NCBI GenBank assembly: GCA_016702505.1
Contig: JADJDU010000011.1
Coordinates: 115,644-179,643, forward strand
Direction: 5' to 3'
Length of the DNA: 64,000 nt
Source of the DNA: Microthrixaceae bacterium
GTDB lineage: Bacteria > Actinomycetota > Acidimicrobiia > Acidimicrobiales > Iamiaceae
Below, one piece after another: positions 29,562 through 39,845 of this stretch; position 1 is the stretch's first letter; every line of letters begins with the position of its first letter. Made by a program: the position numbers and the translations under genes. Below the pieces are notes generated by a model. It saw only the letters and a program-made list of their open reading frames with translations. It ran no database searches and had not been told where the DNA came from.

Positions 29562-30295
29562 TGCGTGTCGTCCCGGTCCGGTCCGCTCGGGGCGAGTAGG
29601 TCGGGGCGAAGTCGGTATCCGGCACCGATGACCGTCTCAATTGGCGGTTCGGGGTCGTCGTCTCTGGTGATCTTGCGTCGCAGGGTCCCCACCGTCACTC
29701 GGACCGTGTTGGTGAGCGGATCCGCGTTCTCGTCCCAGACGTGTTCGAGCAGCCGCTCCTGACTCAGAACCTCGCCGCAGTGGGACATGAAGTAGCGCAG
29801 CAAGGCGAACTCCTTGGCTGTCAGGTCTACGAGCCGTCCCCTACGGGTCACCTCGAACCGGGCCGAGTCCAACACCAGATCACCCACCGACAGTCGGGCG
29901 CCGCTACGACCCGCGTCACGGCGCAGCAGGCTGCGGATACGGGCCGTTAGCTCCGCGAAGTCGAACGGCTTGACCAGGTAATCGTCTGCGCCCTCGTCCA
30001 AGCCGATGACCCGCTCTCCCACGCCGTCTCGAGCGGTGAGCATCAGCACCCGGGGCGCAGGCTCGTCATCTGTCGGGGCCAACAGCGGGTCGCTGCGAAG
30101 CCGGGCCGCCAACTCCAGGCCATCGCCGTCGGGCAGGTTGAGATCCAACGTCACCAGGTCGTAGCTGGACACGCTCAGACGATCGACCGCTCCGGCCACG
30201 TCATTGGCGACGTCGACGGCGTACCCCTCTCGTCGCAGACCCATGGCAATCGCCTCGGCCAGGTCCACCTCGTCTTCGACCACCAGTACGCGCAT
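29558..30295 (-). CDS. OmpR-family response regulator, MprA-like
   Basis: 245 residues from the ATG at 30295. The receiver domain has [15 protein letters not shown], phosphoacceptor Asp51 ([13 protein letters not shown]) and Lys109 ([10 protein letters not shown]). The winged-helix DNA-binding domain reads [31 protein letters not shown] and [13 protein letters not shown]. First gene of the regulator-kinase-protease run. It diverges from moxR across a 181-base gap. Confidence 0.93.
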   Translation of the reverse strand: MRVLVVEDEVDLAEAIAMGLRREGYAVDVANDVAGAVDRLSVSSYDLVTLDLNLPDGDGLELAARLRSDPLLAPTDDEPAPRVLMLTARDGVGERVIGLDEGADDYLVKPFDFAELTARIRSLLRRDAGRSGARLSVGDLVLDSARFEVTRRGRLVDLTAKEFALLRYFMSHCGEVLSQERLLEHVWDENADPLTNTVRVTVGTLRRKITRDDDPEPPIETVIGAGYRLRPDLLAPSGPDRDDTQ

Positions 30296-30476
30296 GGTTG
30301 GACCGTACCGGCCGCCACCGAAACGAGGGCGAAACACATTTGAGCCGAGCGGATGGGCCACACCTCGCCTGGACCGGGCACATCCCTGCCGGAGTTTGGA
30401 GAATCCCGGTTGGCTTTACGCTGACGTTCGCCTCGGTCGACTCCACTGGGGCGGACCAGCCATTCGAGGAGCGTCC

Positions 30477-31666
<1,190 letters not shown>

Positions 31667-31667
31667 G

Positions 31668-32612
31668 ATGGCCACGCCCGGCGCCCCGCCACCGCGCATG
31701 GTCCACACCGGACCCGACGAGGTGCTGCGGAGGCTCGACTTGGCGGTCACGCACCGTATCGACGGACTGCTCCACGGCGAGTACCAGGGCCTGGTGCCCG
31801 GTCACGGTTCCGAACTCGGCGAGACCAGGGCCTACACCCCTGGCGACGACGTCCGCCGGATCGACTGGAACGTGACGGCCCGCACCATGGCTCCCTACGT
31901 CCGTGACACCATCGCCGACCGAGAGTTGGAGACGTGGACGCTGGTGGACCTGGGTCCGTCCATGGACTTCGGGACCGCGCTGTGCGAGAAGCGGGACCTG
32001 GCGGTGTCGGCCGCGGGAGCGGTCGGGTTCCTGACCGCCCGGACCGGCAATCGTTATGGCGCCGTCATCGCCCAGCCCGGGCTGACCGATGTGGTCCCTC
32101 CCCGCGGCGGCCGAACCCATCTGATGGCCACCCTTCACCGGATGGTCACCGCGCCCCGAGTCGAGGCAGGCACCGTCGATCTGGGCGAGGCGATCCACCG
32201 CCTCGGGACCTATGCCCGACGACGTGGCCTGGTGACGGTGGTGTCGGATTTCCTCGCCGAACCCGATACGTGGGCGCAACCCCTGCGACGGCTGGCCACC
32301 CGCCACACCGTCATCGCCATCGAGGTGATCGATCCCCGTGAGCTCTCGTTGACCGACGTGGGTCTGCTTACGGTGGTCGACCCCGGCACCGGTAGGACCC
32401 GGGAGGTACCGACGGCGTCGCGCAAGCTGAGGGCCCGCTATGAGGCCGCCGCTGCCGAGCAGCGATCGGCGACCGCCGGGGCCATCACCGCCGCCGGCGC
32501 CGACCACCTGGTGTTACGCACCGACCGGGACTGGCTGCTCGACGTGGTCCGCTTCGTGGTCGATCGTCGAGCCCGGGTCAACGCGCGCCGGGCCGGAATT
32601 GGAGCACGGTGA
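31668..32612 (+). CDS. DUF58 protein
   Basis: 314 residues with the DUF58 block GETRAYTPGDDVRRIDWNVTARTMAPYVRDT, then a VWA-like stretch with LVDLGPSMDFG and LVTVVSDFLAEP. It starts one base after the moxR stop and its own stop overlaps the VWA gene start (TGATG). DUF58 proteins are constant partners of MoxR ATPases; their activity is unknown. Confidence 0.9.
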   Translation: MATPGAPPPRMVHTGPDEVLRRLDLAVTHRIDGLLHGEYQGLVPGHGSELGETRAYTPGDDVRRIDWNVTARTMAPYVRDTIADRELETWTLVDLGPSMDFGTALCEKRDLAVSAAGAVGFLTARTGNRYGAVIAQPGLTDVVPPRGGRTHLMATLHRMVTAPRVEAGTVDLGEAIHRLGTYARRRGLVTVVSDFLAEPDTWAQPLRRLATRHTVIAIEVIDPRELSLTDVGLLTVVDPGTGRTREVPTASRKLRARYEAAAAEQRSATAGAITAAGADHLVLRTDRDWLLDVVRFVVDRRARVNARRAGIGAR

Positions 32613-33679
32613 TGGATCCGTCCTTCGAATTCGTTCAGCCGCACCGGCTTTGGTTGCTGTTGGCGGTCGTGGCCCTAGCCACGTCCTACGTGGCTTCTCA
32701 GGCCCGGCGCAACCGCTATGCGGTTCGTTTCACCAACCTGGCCCTGTTGGACAAGGTGGCTCCTCGTCGGCCTGGTTGGCGACGTCACCTTCCCGCCCTG
32801 TTCGTCCTGGTGGCGTTGGCCGGAATGGTCGGCGCGTTCGCGGAGCCGGCCCGCATGACCAGGGTGCCCCGAGAACGCGCCACCATCATGGTGGCGATCG
32901 ACACGTCCTTGTCCATGAAGGCCACCGATGTGGAACCAAACCGTCTGGTGGCGGCCCAGGCCGCGGCTCACACGTTCATCGACGGCCTGCCCGATCGGTT
33001 GAACGTGGGGCTCGTGACCTTCAACGGCATCGCCAAGGTGGCCGTCCCCCCCACCCAGAACCGAGAGGAGTTGCACGCGGCGGTGGACCAACTTCGGCTC
33101 GGTGAGCGGACCGCCATCGGCGAGGCGATCTTTGCATCCCTCGATGCCCTCGGTGTGGACACGTCGGACTCGTCGACCTCAGCCGGTGATACCGGTTCCG
33201 GTTCTGGTGACAGCGCTGACGGCGGCGCTGGCGACGATACGGCGAGCGGGAGCGAGGACAGCAGCAGTGGCACCGAGGAGGACCCGGTTCCGGCCCGGAT
33301 CGTGTTGATGAGCGACGGGTCCACCACCGTCGGCCGACCGGACGCGCAAGCGGCAGCGGCGGCCAAGCGGGCCGGCGTTCCGGTGTACACGATCGCCTTC
33401 GGCACTCCCTACGGAACCATCGACCTGCCCGGCCAGGAAGGCCCGATATCGGTGGCGGTCAACCCCGAGGCTCTGGCAGCTATCGCCAACGCCACCGATG
33501 GCAAGGCGTTCACCGCCGAGACCGGGGCCGAGTTGGAACAGGTGTACAGCGACATCGGGTCCTCTATCGGGTTCACCACCGAACAGCGTGACGTCACCAC
33601 CACGTTCGTGGGCGCGTCGCTCGTGTTCATGTTCGGCGCTGCGGTCTTGTCCCAGCTCTGGTTCAGTCGCCTGCCCTAG
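32612..33679 (+). CDS. VWA-domain membrane protein (BatA-like)
   Basis: 355 residues. Membrane segments near 12-28 and 60-78 precede a von Willebrand A domain with the metal site DTSLS (Asp97, Ser99, Ser101), and a C-terminal membrane segment (GASLVFMFGAAVLSQLWF). An unusual acidic Ser/Gly/Asp-rich insert of about 45 residues (near 190-235) interrupts the domain. ATG 32612 is preferred over GTG 32609 because of the stop overlap. Probably the membrane client of the MoxR ATPase. Confidence 0.9.
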   Translation: MDPSFEFVQPHRLWLLLAVVALATSYVASQARRNRYAVRFTNLALLDKVAPRRPGWRRHLPALFVLVALAGMVGAFAEPARMTRVPRERATIMVAIDTSLSMKATDVEPNRLVAAQAAAHTFIDGLPDRLNVGLVTFNGIAKVAVPPTQNREELHAAVDQLRLGERTAIGEAIFASLDALGVDTSDSSTSAGDTGSGSGDSADGGAGDDTASGSEDSSSGTEEDPVPARIVLMSDGSTTVGRPDAQAAAAAKRAGVPVYTIAFGTPYGTIDLPGQEGPISVAVNPEALAAIANATDGKAFTAETGAELEQVYSDIGSSIGFTTEQRDVTTTFVGASLVFMFGAAVLSQLWFSRLP

Positions 33680-33690
33680 AACCTCGGCTC

Positions 33691-33723
33691 CAAAGCCTGG
33701 ATCCACTCACCCCGTCGACGGGG
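33691..33723. repeat. Repeat fragment and 14-base palindrome
   Basis: AAGCCTGGATCCA is a short piece of module A. It is followed by the perfect palindrome CCCCGTCGACGGGG (33710-33723). It lies between the VWA gene and the small secreted protein and may end the MoxR transcript. Confidence 0.45.
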
Positions 33724-33781
33724 CTCGACACGCAGAGTATTCTCCTCACCACTTACCGAGCCCAGAGTACGGGGGGACGAA

Positions 33782-34081
33782 ATGACTCGCAGCCGAACAC
33801 CACAACGCATCCTGGCCGGGATTGCACTCACCGTCGGTGCCTGGCTGGCCGCCCCCACCCCATCGGCCACCGCAGCCCCGTCCCAGGCCATGGTCGAGTA
33901 CGGCGCCTCGGTGGAAGCCGCGGCCAAGGCCACCGACAAGGGTCAGAACGGCAATGCCAAGGACAGCGCGGGCGACACGCTCGGGAACATCGTCGATCAG
34001 GCCAAGAACAACATGCCGCTGGTGATCGTGGGCGGCGGCGTCCTGTTGGTGACCGGCCTGTGGAAGACGGTCAGCCGCTGA
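33782..34081 (+). CDS. Small exported membrane protein
   Basis: 99 residues. A cleavable-looking signal peptide (RILAGIALTVGAWLAAPTPSATAAP), a short Ala/Asp/Lys-rich soluble segment and a C-terminal membrane helix (NMPLVIVGGGVLLVTGLW) with a basic end. I do not recognise the family. It follows the MoxR-DUF58-VWA operon in the same direction, with its own GGGGGGACGAA leader, and may be co-regulated. Confidence 0.7.
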   Translation: MTRSRTPQRILAGIALTVGAWLAAPTPSATAAPSQAMVEYGASVEAAAKATDKGQNGNAKDSAGDTLGNIVDQAKNNMPLVIVGGGVLLVTGLWKTVSR

Positions 34082-34091
34082 CGGCACCCGC

Positions 34092-34130
34092 CAAGCCTGG
34101 ATCCACCGAAAGGGGCTCTGCCCCCGAACC
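34092..34130. repeat. Intergenic hairpin repeat, module A/C copy
   Basis: AAGCCTGGATCCACCGAAAGG, then GGGGC-TCT-GCCCC (hairpin 34112-34124) and CGAACC. In reverse complement this matches the A and C modules at 12.4-12.6 kb. It lies between convergent genes (small membrane protein and smc) and probably serves as a terminator. The 99-base gap holds no gene. Confidence 0.65.
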
Positions 34131-34180
34131 CACGCCCTGCCCTCCGACTGGCCCTACCCGTTGGGCCAAAGAGCTGCTGG

Positions 34181-37100
34181 TCAGCCCTCGGAAGTCTTTT
34201 CACTTACCACCTTCGAGGACCCACCGGGTTGCATGGTGACCCCGTAGAGGCAGTCGGCTGCCTCCATGGTCCGCTTCTGGTGCGAGACGATGATGAGCTG
34301 AGCATCGTTGCGGAACTCCTGCACCAACCCCAAGAAACGGGACAGGTTCACGTCGTCCAGTGCCGCCTCGACCTCGTCCATCACGTAGAACGGACTGGGC
34401 CGCGCCCGGAACACCGCGAACAGGTAGGCCAGTGCGGTCAGCGACCGTTCACCACCCGACAGCAGCGAGAGCTTCCGAACGTTCTTGCCCGACGGCCGAG
34501 CCTCCACCTCGATGCCTGTGTTGAGGAGGTCTTCGGGCTCGGTGAGCTTTAGGCGACCCCGGCCCCCCGGGAACAACATCTCGAACAGCTCTGTGTAGTT
34601 CTGGGAGACCTCTGCGAATGCAGCAGCGAACACACTCACGATCTCGGCGTCAATGGCCCGGATCACCTTGGTGAGGTCCCGACGGGTGGTGCGCACGTCT
34701 TCGAGCTGACTCTCGACGAAGGCATGCCGTTCCTGGAGAGCCTGGAACTCCTCTAGGGCCAGGGGGTTGATCGGACCCATCAGCCGTAGATCTCGTTCCA
34801 GCTCACGCACCCGACCGGTGGGCGAGACACCTTCGGCCAGCTCTGGGGCGGGAGCCGACATGGCGGTCTCGGGTTCGGTGTCGAGGTCGCGTCGTAGCGC
34901 CTCGACCGCGTTCTCCAACCGCAGCCGGACCTCGGCCTCTTCGATCTGGCCACGCTGGATCAATTCGCGCACTTCGGCCAGGGACCGTTCGGCCGCCGCT
35001 CGCTCGGCCCGCAACCCCTCAAGCCTCGAGGTGATGGCCCGGTTGGCTTCTGACTGCTCGCGACGCTTCTCCCGTAGACCCACCAGTTCGGCCTCTATGC
35101 GGGTGGAGCGCTCGTGCACGTATGCGGCCAACGCTTCGGTGGCCACGGATCGGCGATCGAGCTCCACCCGACGCTGCTCGGCCTCGCGACGCTCGACCTC
35201 GTGGCGCGACAGCCGAGCATCGATCTCGGTGAGCCGATTCGCCAATCCCTGACGTTGCTGGTTCAAGCGCGCCGCTTCGACATCGAGCTGGTTGCGGCGA
35301 GAAGCCAAGGTGCGGGCCCGTTCGTCGATGCGGGATCGGGCTTCGTCCATGGCCCGCCCCTGCTCGGCCACCGCCGCCTCTTCGGCTTCCAACGCCGGCA
35401 GGCGGGCGGCTAGCTCCTCGACTCGGGCCGACTCGCGGCGAGCCCTCTCCTCCAGCTCGGCCACCTGAGCCCGAAGGGAATCCAGCTCGACCACGGCGTC
35501 AGCACGGTCTCGTTCGACACGGGCAAGGGCATCGCTATCGGCTCGGTGTTGGGCCGCCCGACGTTCCAGATCACGAGACAGCTCGGTCTCGGTCTTGCGG
35601 GCCTGGCCGAGTGTGGCCCGGCAGGCTCCGACCGCTTCGCCGGCCAGCTCCGCGGCTTCCGCCGCGGTAGCAGCCCGGGTCTGGGCTTCCTCCAGGGCGG
35701 CGCCAGTGGCTCCGCTGCCAGTCGAACCCAGCCTCCAGCCGGTGGGACCGAAGCGGTCACCGGAGCGGGTCACGACCACCGACCCCGGGTGGGTAAGGGC
35801 GACATCGACCGCCTCGGTCCAGTCATCGACCACCACCGCTGCGCCGACCAGCACGTCGAGCAGGTCATCGACGCCCGGGCGGATGCCCTGCACATGGCTC
35901 CTTACCCCCCTCAACCCTGCGGGCGGGCCGGCGGGTGACCCGCTGGCCCCCAAGGCGACCACGGCACCGGTGGCGTCGCCGGCACGCAGCTCGCTCAGGG
36001 CCCGGCGCCCGGCGTCCACCGAGCTCACCACCACCGCCGAGATCGCTTCTCCGGCCGCTGCTTCGAAGGCGTCTTCCCACCCTTGGTCCACTTGGACGAC
36101 GTCGAGCAAGGTTCCGACCACGCCTTCCACGGCCGCCAGCCGTTCGGCACCGGCCCTGGCCCGGGCTTGGTCCAAAGCGTCGGCCAGGGCGTGGGCTCGG
36201 GCCGCCCATGTGTGGCGGTCCGCCTCGGCTTGGCGGGCCACCTGCTCGGCGGTCTCCAGGGCCAGTTCGGCGTCGTGGCGCGACGACTCGGCCCGCTCCA
36301 GGTCGGCCGGTGTCGGGGCTGGTCCCGACTCCTCGCCTGGTGTCATCGCCCCGTCGGCCCCGCTGAGTCGACGGTTCAGGCGCTGAGATTCCTCGTCTAG
36401 ACGGGTGGCTCGTTGGGTGGTGGTCTCCAGCCGGGCCTGAGCTCGTTTCACCTCGGCCTCATTGCGTTCCACCCCGGCGCGCACTGCGGCCAGCTCACCG
36501 CGCACCTCCGCGGCTGCGCCGGTCACCACCGGAGCGCCATCGGCCCATTCCCGGGTGAAGTCCTGCCGGGCCGCCACCAGGTCGGCCTCGGCTCGGGCCA
36601 GCTCTGCAACCTGAGGTTCCAAGGCCGCGGCTGCGGTCTCCACCGTGGCCAGCGTCCCGGTGACCTGCGCCGCCTCGGACTCCAAGGAGGCCACCACGTT
36701 CTGGTCGACCGCCACGTTGCGATCCCGTTCGATCCCACGCTGACGTTCGGCCAGAACCGCCTCGAGGCCACGGGCCCGTTCCCGAAGCGACTCGAAGCGG
36801 ACCAGGACATCTCCCAGGCGATCTCCTCCCACCGCGCCGAGGCGAGCTTCGGTGGCCATCACCTCGGTGTCGAGTTGGCGCAGCGAGGTGCGCAGTTCAC
36901 GCTCGCGGCGTTCGTGGTCACCGGCGGTCGCATGATTTGCTTGGAGCTTGTCTCGGTAGCGGGCGATCTCGCGCCCGGCCAGATGAACTCGCAGGGCCGT
37001 GAGCTCCGAGACGACATCTCCGTGACGGCGAGCAGCGTCGGCCTGCTTCTCCAACGGTCGGAGCTGACGGCGAACCTCTCGCAGAAGGTCCTGGAGACGG

Positions 37101-37666
37101 GTCAGGTTGCCTTCGGTGTTGACCAGTCGCCGCTCAGCCTTTTCCTTCCGGCGCCGGAACTTGAGCACCCCCGCCGCTTCTTCGATAATCAGCCGCCGGT
37201 CTTCGGGCCGGGCGTTCAGCACTGCGTCGATCTGGCCTTGGCTGATGATCACGTGCTGCTGGCGCCCCACACCCGAGTCGCTGAGCAGCTCTTGGATGTC
37301 GAGCAGCCGGCAGGGCACCCCGTTGATCGAGTACTCGCTGTCTCCGGTTCGGAACAACGTGCGGGTGATCGTCACCTCGGTGAACTCGATGGGTAGAGCG
37401 CCGGCACTGTTGTCGATGGTCAGCGACACCTCTGCCCGGCCCAGAGCTGGCCGCTTCTGGGTCCCGGCGAAGATGACGTCGTCCATCTTCTGGGACCGCA
37501 CCGCGCTGGGGGCCTGGGCGCCGAGCACCCAACCGATGGCGTCCACGACGTTGGACTTGCCGCTGCCGTTGGGGCCGACGACCACGGTTACGCCCGGCTC
37601 CATGACCAAGGTGGTGGCGTCGGCGAAGGACTTGAAGCCCTTGATGGACAACGATTTCAGGAACAC
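34181..37666 (-). CDS. smc: Chromosome segregation protein SMC
   Basis: Condensin ATPase of 1161 residues. The start GTG at 37666 gives the canonical N-terminus LKSLSIKGFKSFADAT, with Walker A GPNGSGKS (31-38). The two long coiled coils flank a hinge around residues 490-640. The C-terminal head has KLSLLSGGERSLTALAYLFA (signature) and PFYVMDEVEAALDD (Walker B). GGAGTT precedes the GTG. In-frame codons further upstream lie in fpg and are not used. Confidence 0.97.
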   Translation of the reverse strand: MFLKSLSIKGFKSFADATTLVMEPGVTVVVGPNGSGKSNVVDAIGWVLGAQAPSAVRSQKMDDVIFAGTQKRPALGRAEVSLTIDNSAGALPIEFTEVTITRTLFRTGDSEYSINGVPCRLLDIQELLSDSGVGRQQHVIISQGQIDAVLNARPEDRRLIIEEAAGVLKFRRRKEKAERRLVNTEGNLTRLQDLLREVRRQLRPLEKQADAARRHGDVVSELTALRVHLAGREIARYRDKLQANHATAGDHERRERELRTSLRQLDTEVMATEARLGAVGGDRLGDVLVRFESLRERARGLEAVLAERQRGIERDRNVAVDQNVVASLESEAAQVTGTLATVETAAAALEPQVAELARAEADLVAARQDFTREWADGAPVVTGAAAEVRGELAAVRAGVERNEAEVKRAQARLETTTQRATRLDEESQRLNRRLSGADGAMTPGEESGPAPTPADLERAESSRHDAELALETAEQVARQAEADRHTWAARAHALADALDQARARAGAERLAAVEGVVGTLLDVVQVDQGWEDAFEAAAGEAISAVVVSSVDAGRRALSELRAGDATGAVVALGASGSPAGPPAGLRGVRSHVQGIRPGVDDLLDVLVGAAVVVDDWTEAVDVALTHPGSVVVTRSGDRFGPTGWRLGSTGSGATGAALEEAQTRAATAAEAAELAGEAVGACRATLGQARKTETELSRDLERRAAQHRADSDALARVERDRADAVVELDSLRAQVAELEERARRESARVEELAARLPALEAEEAAVAEQGRAMDEARSRIDERARTLASRRNQLDVEAARLNQQRQGLANRLTEIDARLSRHEVERREAEQRRVELDRRSVATEALAAYVHERSTRIEAELVGLREKRREQSEANRAITSRLEGLRAERAAAERSLAEVRELIQRGQIEEAEVRLRLENAVEALRRDLDTEPETAMSAPAPELAEGVSPTGRVRELERDLRLMGPINPLALEEFQALQERHAFVESQLEDVRTTRRDLTKVIRAIDAEIVSVFAAAFAEVSQNYTELFEMLFPGGRGRLKLTEPEDLLNTGIEVEARPSGKNVRKLSLLSGGERSLTALAYLFAVFRARPSPFYVMDEVEAALDDVNLSRFLGLVQEFRNDAQLIIVSHQKRTMEAADCLYGVTMQPGGSSKVVSEKTSEG

Positions 37667-37700
37667 GAGAACTCCGAGTGAACCGGGTTGGGCCGTGGGC

Positions 37701-38540
37701 TCAGACCTGACAGGACTCGCACATGTACGCGGTGCGCCCGCTGATGCGGACCTTGGACACCACGTCGCGGCAGCGCAAGCAGGCCTGCCCGTCACGTTCG
37801 AACACCTGGAGCTGGTCGGTCCAGCCACCGGTCTTGCCAGCCAGGTCGTGGTACTGCCCGTCCGAGGTGGTGACGCCGCGGTGCTTGGCCCCTTCATGAA
37901 GGGTCTCGACCACGGCCCGGAAGAACCGGCGGATCTCCTGGGTGGACAGTGAGGAGACCTCGCGGTCGGGACGCAGACCCGAGGCGTGGAGGATCTCATC
38001 CGCGTACACCGGACCGATGCCGGCGATCACAGAGCGGTCCAGAAGGAGGTTGCGAAGCTTGACGTTGCGGTGGTGCAACATCCGCTCACCAAAGGTGGTC
38101 CAAGACACCGGTTCGTCGAGCAGGTCGAAGCCGAGGTTGGTCAGCTCGGGCACGGCGGTGGCGAGGTCTTCGTAGGCAACCACGAACATCTCGGCCTTGC
38201 CGGTGGTGTCGAGCAGACGGAGCTGCCCGCCCTGGGTGAAGGTGATGATCGCCTTGGTGGGCTTGTCCACCGCGTCCTTGGCCGCGTTCCGGCGGAGCTG
38301 GCCGCCGTCGTGGATGTCGATCACCAGGGCGTCGCCGGTGTCGAGCTTGGCGACCAGGAGCAGGTCCTTGCGCTGAACCGCTCCGACCTTGGCTCCTTCG
38401 AGAAGGGTTGTGAACTGCTTCTTGTTGGTGTGACGAGGGATCAGGCCCGAACCGGGCACGTCCACCGTCTTGATCCTCTTGCCGCCGATCTCGCGGTCGA
38501 GGTCTCGCCGCAGGGTCTCCATCTCAGGCTGCTCAGCCAT
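37701..38540 (-). CDS. Fpg/Nei-family DNA glycosylase-like protein lacking the catalytic N-terminal proline
   Basis: 279 residues from the ATG at 38540, 8 bases inside the rnc end. Canonical Fpg starts (M)PELPEVET, with Pro as nucleophile and Glu next to it. Here the start reads MAEQPEMETLRRDL, so the nucleophile position is Ala while Glu3 is kept. The H2TH region (NLLLDRSVIAGIGPVYADEILHASGL) and the C-terminal zinc finger (Cys254, 257, 274, 277) are complete. It may be an altered glycosylase, a lesion binder, or the start could be miscalled. The location between rnc and smc is typical for fpg (mutM). Confidence 0.85.
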   Translation of the reverse strand: MAEQPEMETLRRDLDREIGGKRIKTVDVPGSGLIPRHTNKKQFTTLLEGAKVGAVQRKDLLLVAKLDTGDALVIDIHDGGQLRRNAAKDAVDKPTKAIITFTQGGQLRLLDTTGKAEMFVVAYEDLATAVPELTNLGFDLLDEPVSWTTFGERMLHHRNVKLRNLLLDRSVIAGIGPVYADEILHASGLRPDREVSSLSTQEIRRFFRAVVETLHEGAKHRGVTTSDGQYHDLAGKTGGWTDQLQVFERDGQACLRCRDVVSKVRISGRTAYMCESCQV

Positions 38541-39288
38541 CGGTTTCCTCTCGTACGGGGTCTGTTTCCCCGTTGTGGGGGCGGAGCCGGAGCCACGCCT
38601 GCTGGGCGGCCTCCTGCTCGGCCGTCTTCTTAGATCGTCCAAAACCGGTTCCGACGGGTTCGCCGTCTAGCAGCACCTCGGCTTCGAAGGTCTTGTCGTG
38701 TTCGGGTCCCTGTTCGGTCATCCGGTAGGCGAGGCGCCCTTGGCGGGTCTGGGCCACCAGTTCGTGCAGCCTGCTCTTGTGGTCTTGGGATCCGTCGGCG
38801 TCGAGCCTCGGGGCTACCAGCCGTTCCACCAGCGCCTGGGCCGAGTCCATGCCCCCGTCCAGGTAGACAGCACCGATGACCGCTTCCATGGCATCGGCCA
38901 GGATCGACTGGCGTTGTCTGCCACCGGTAGCGGCCTCACCCTTGCCGAGGAGCAGCACCGGACCGATGCCGAGTTCGGCGGCCATCTCGGCCAGCGCCGG
39001 AGAGCACACCACCGATGCTCGCACTCGCGACAGGTGCCCTTCGGATGCGTCGGGGATTCGGGAGTAGATGTCTGCGGTGACGATCAGCCCCAGCACCGCA
39101 TCTCCCAGGAACTCGAGCCGCTCGTTGCTGAGGAAGCCCGAGTGTTCAGCACACCAGGACCTGTGGGTGAGGGCCCTGCCCAACAGGGCCGAGTCATCGA
39201 AGCGGTAGCCGAGCCGGGCCAAGAAGGTCTCCAGGGCCGGCGCCGGGATCGGGTATTCGAGTTGGGGCGCGGAACGCGAGACCGTCAC
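38533..39288 (-). CDS. rnc: Ribonuclease III
   Basis: 251 residues from the GTG at 39288. The nuclease domain has the signature NERLEFLGDAVLG (55-67), THRSWCAEH and a second acidic site (ADAMEAVIGAVYLDGG). A C-terminal double-stranded RNA-binding domain follows (SRLHELVAQTRQGRLAYRM, GFGRSKKTAEQEAAQQAW). Standard acpP-rnc-fpg-smc order. Confidence 0.95.
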   Translation of the reverse strand: MTVSRSAPQLEYPIPAPALETFLARLGYRFDDSALLGRALTHRSWCAEHSGFLSNERLEFLGDAVLGLIVTADIYSRIPDASEGHLSRVRASVVCSPALAEMAAELGIGPVLLLGKGEAATGGRQRQSILADAMEAVIGAVYLDGGMDSAQALVERLVAPRLDADGSQDHKSRLHELVAQTRQGRLAYRMTEQGPEHDKTFEAEVLLDGEPVGTGFGRSKKTAEQEAAQQAWLRLRPHNGETDPVREETDG

Positions 39289-39343
39289 CGATGAGACTCC
39301 GTCGGTTCCGATCTCTCCAGGTGGGTTTGCCCCCCGGGCACGA

Positions 39344-39640
39344 CTACTTGCCGTCCAGCTTCTCGAAGACGTAGTCGACGGCATCTCGAACGGTCTTGAG
39401 GTCTTCGAGGTCCTCGTCTTCGATGCGGAACCCGACCGAGCGCTCGCCCAGTTCCTCTTCGAGCTCTTCGACCAGCTCGATCAGGGCCAGCGAATCGGCA
39501 CCGAGATCGTCGCTGAAGGAATCTCCCTCGCCGATTCCGCCTGGTTCGATCTCCAAGATGTCGGCCAGACGATCTCGGACGAGCTCGAAGACCTCCTGGC
39601 GGCTCATGGGTGACTGCTCGACATGGGTCTCGGCGGGCAC
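39344..39640 (-). CDS. acpP: Acyl carrier protein
   Basis: 98 residues if it starts at the GTG at 39640, which has the good site AGGAGAAG six bases upstream. ATG 39607 would give 87 residues but lacks a site. The phosphopantetheine serine is Ser50 in DDLGADSLALIELVEELEEEL. The protein is strongly acidic. It carries acyl chains for fatty acid or related synthesis. It precedes rnc, the common actinobacterial arrangement. Confidence 0.92.
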   Translation of the reverse strand: MPAETHVEQSPMSRQEVFELVRDRLADILEIEPGGIGEGDSFSDDLGADSLALIELVEELEEELGERSVGFRIEDEDLEDLKTVRDAVDYVFEKLDGK

Positions 39641-39643
39641 GTG

Positions 39644-39651
39644 CTTCTCCT
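39644..39651 (-). promoter_or_regulatory. Ribosome-binding site deciding the acpP start
   Basis: AGGAGAAG lies 3 bases after its last G from the GTG at 39640 (AGGAG core 6 bases away). It is the only good site near the gene, so the GTG is preferred over the downstream ATG. Confidence 0.6.
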
Positions 39652-39845
39652 GTTGGTGATGCTGCATCAGGGCCGGGGGCACTGTAGTCGCTGGAAAACT
39701 TTGTGCGCTCGTGAACAGTGGTGTTGGGGTCGTGCGGTGCCTTCCGGACCTTCCTCCCACCGCGGTCACCGACAGCCAGACGCCGCTTGCCGGTACCGGA
39801 TGGGCATGATGGGCGTGTCAGTGACCCGGTGGAGGACCCGACGAG

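Noticed and set aside
28248..29762. A 504-codon plus-strand open frame
   Set aside because: Antisense to the histidine kinase; no recognisable motif.
33782..34081. The small exported protein as a toxin or bacteriocin precursor
   Set aside because: It has no double-glycine leader, modification enzyme, immunity gene or exporter nearby.
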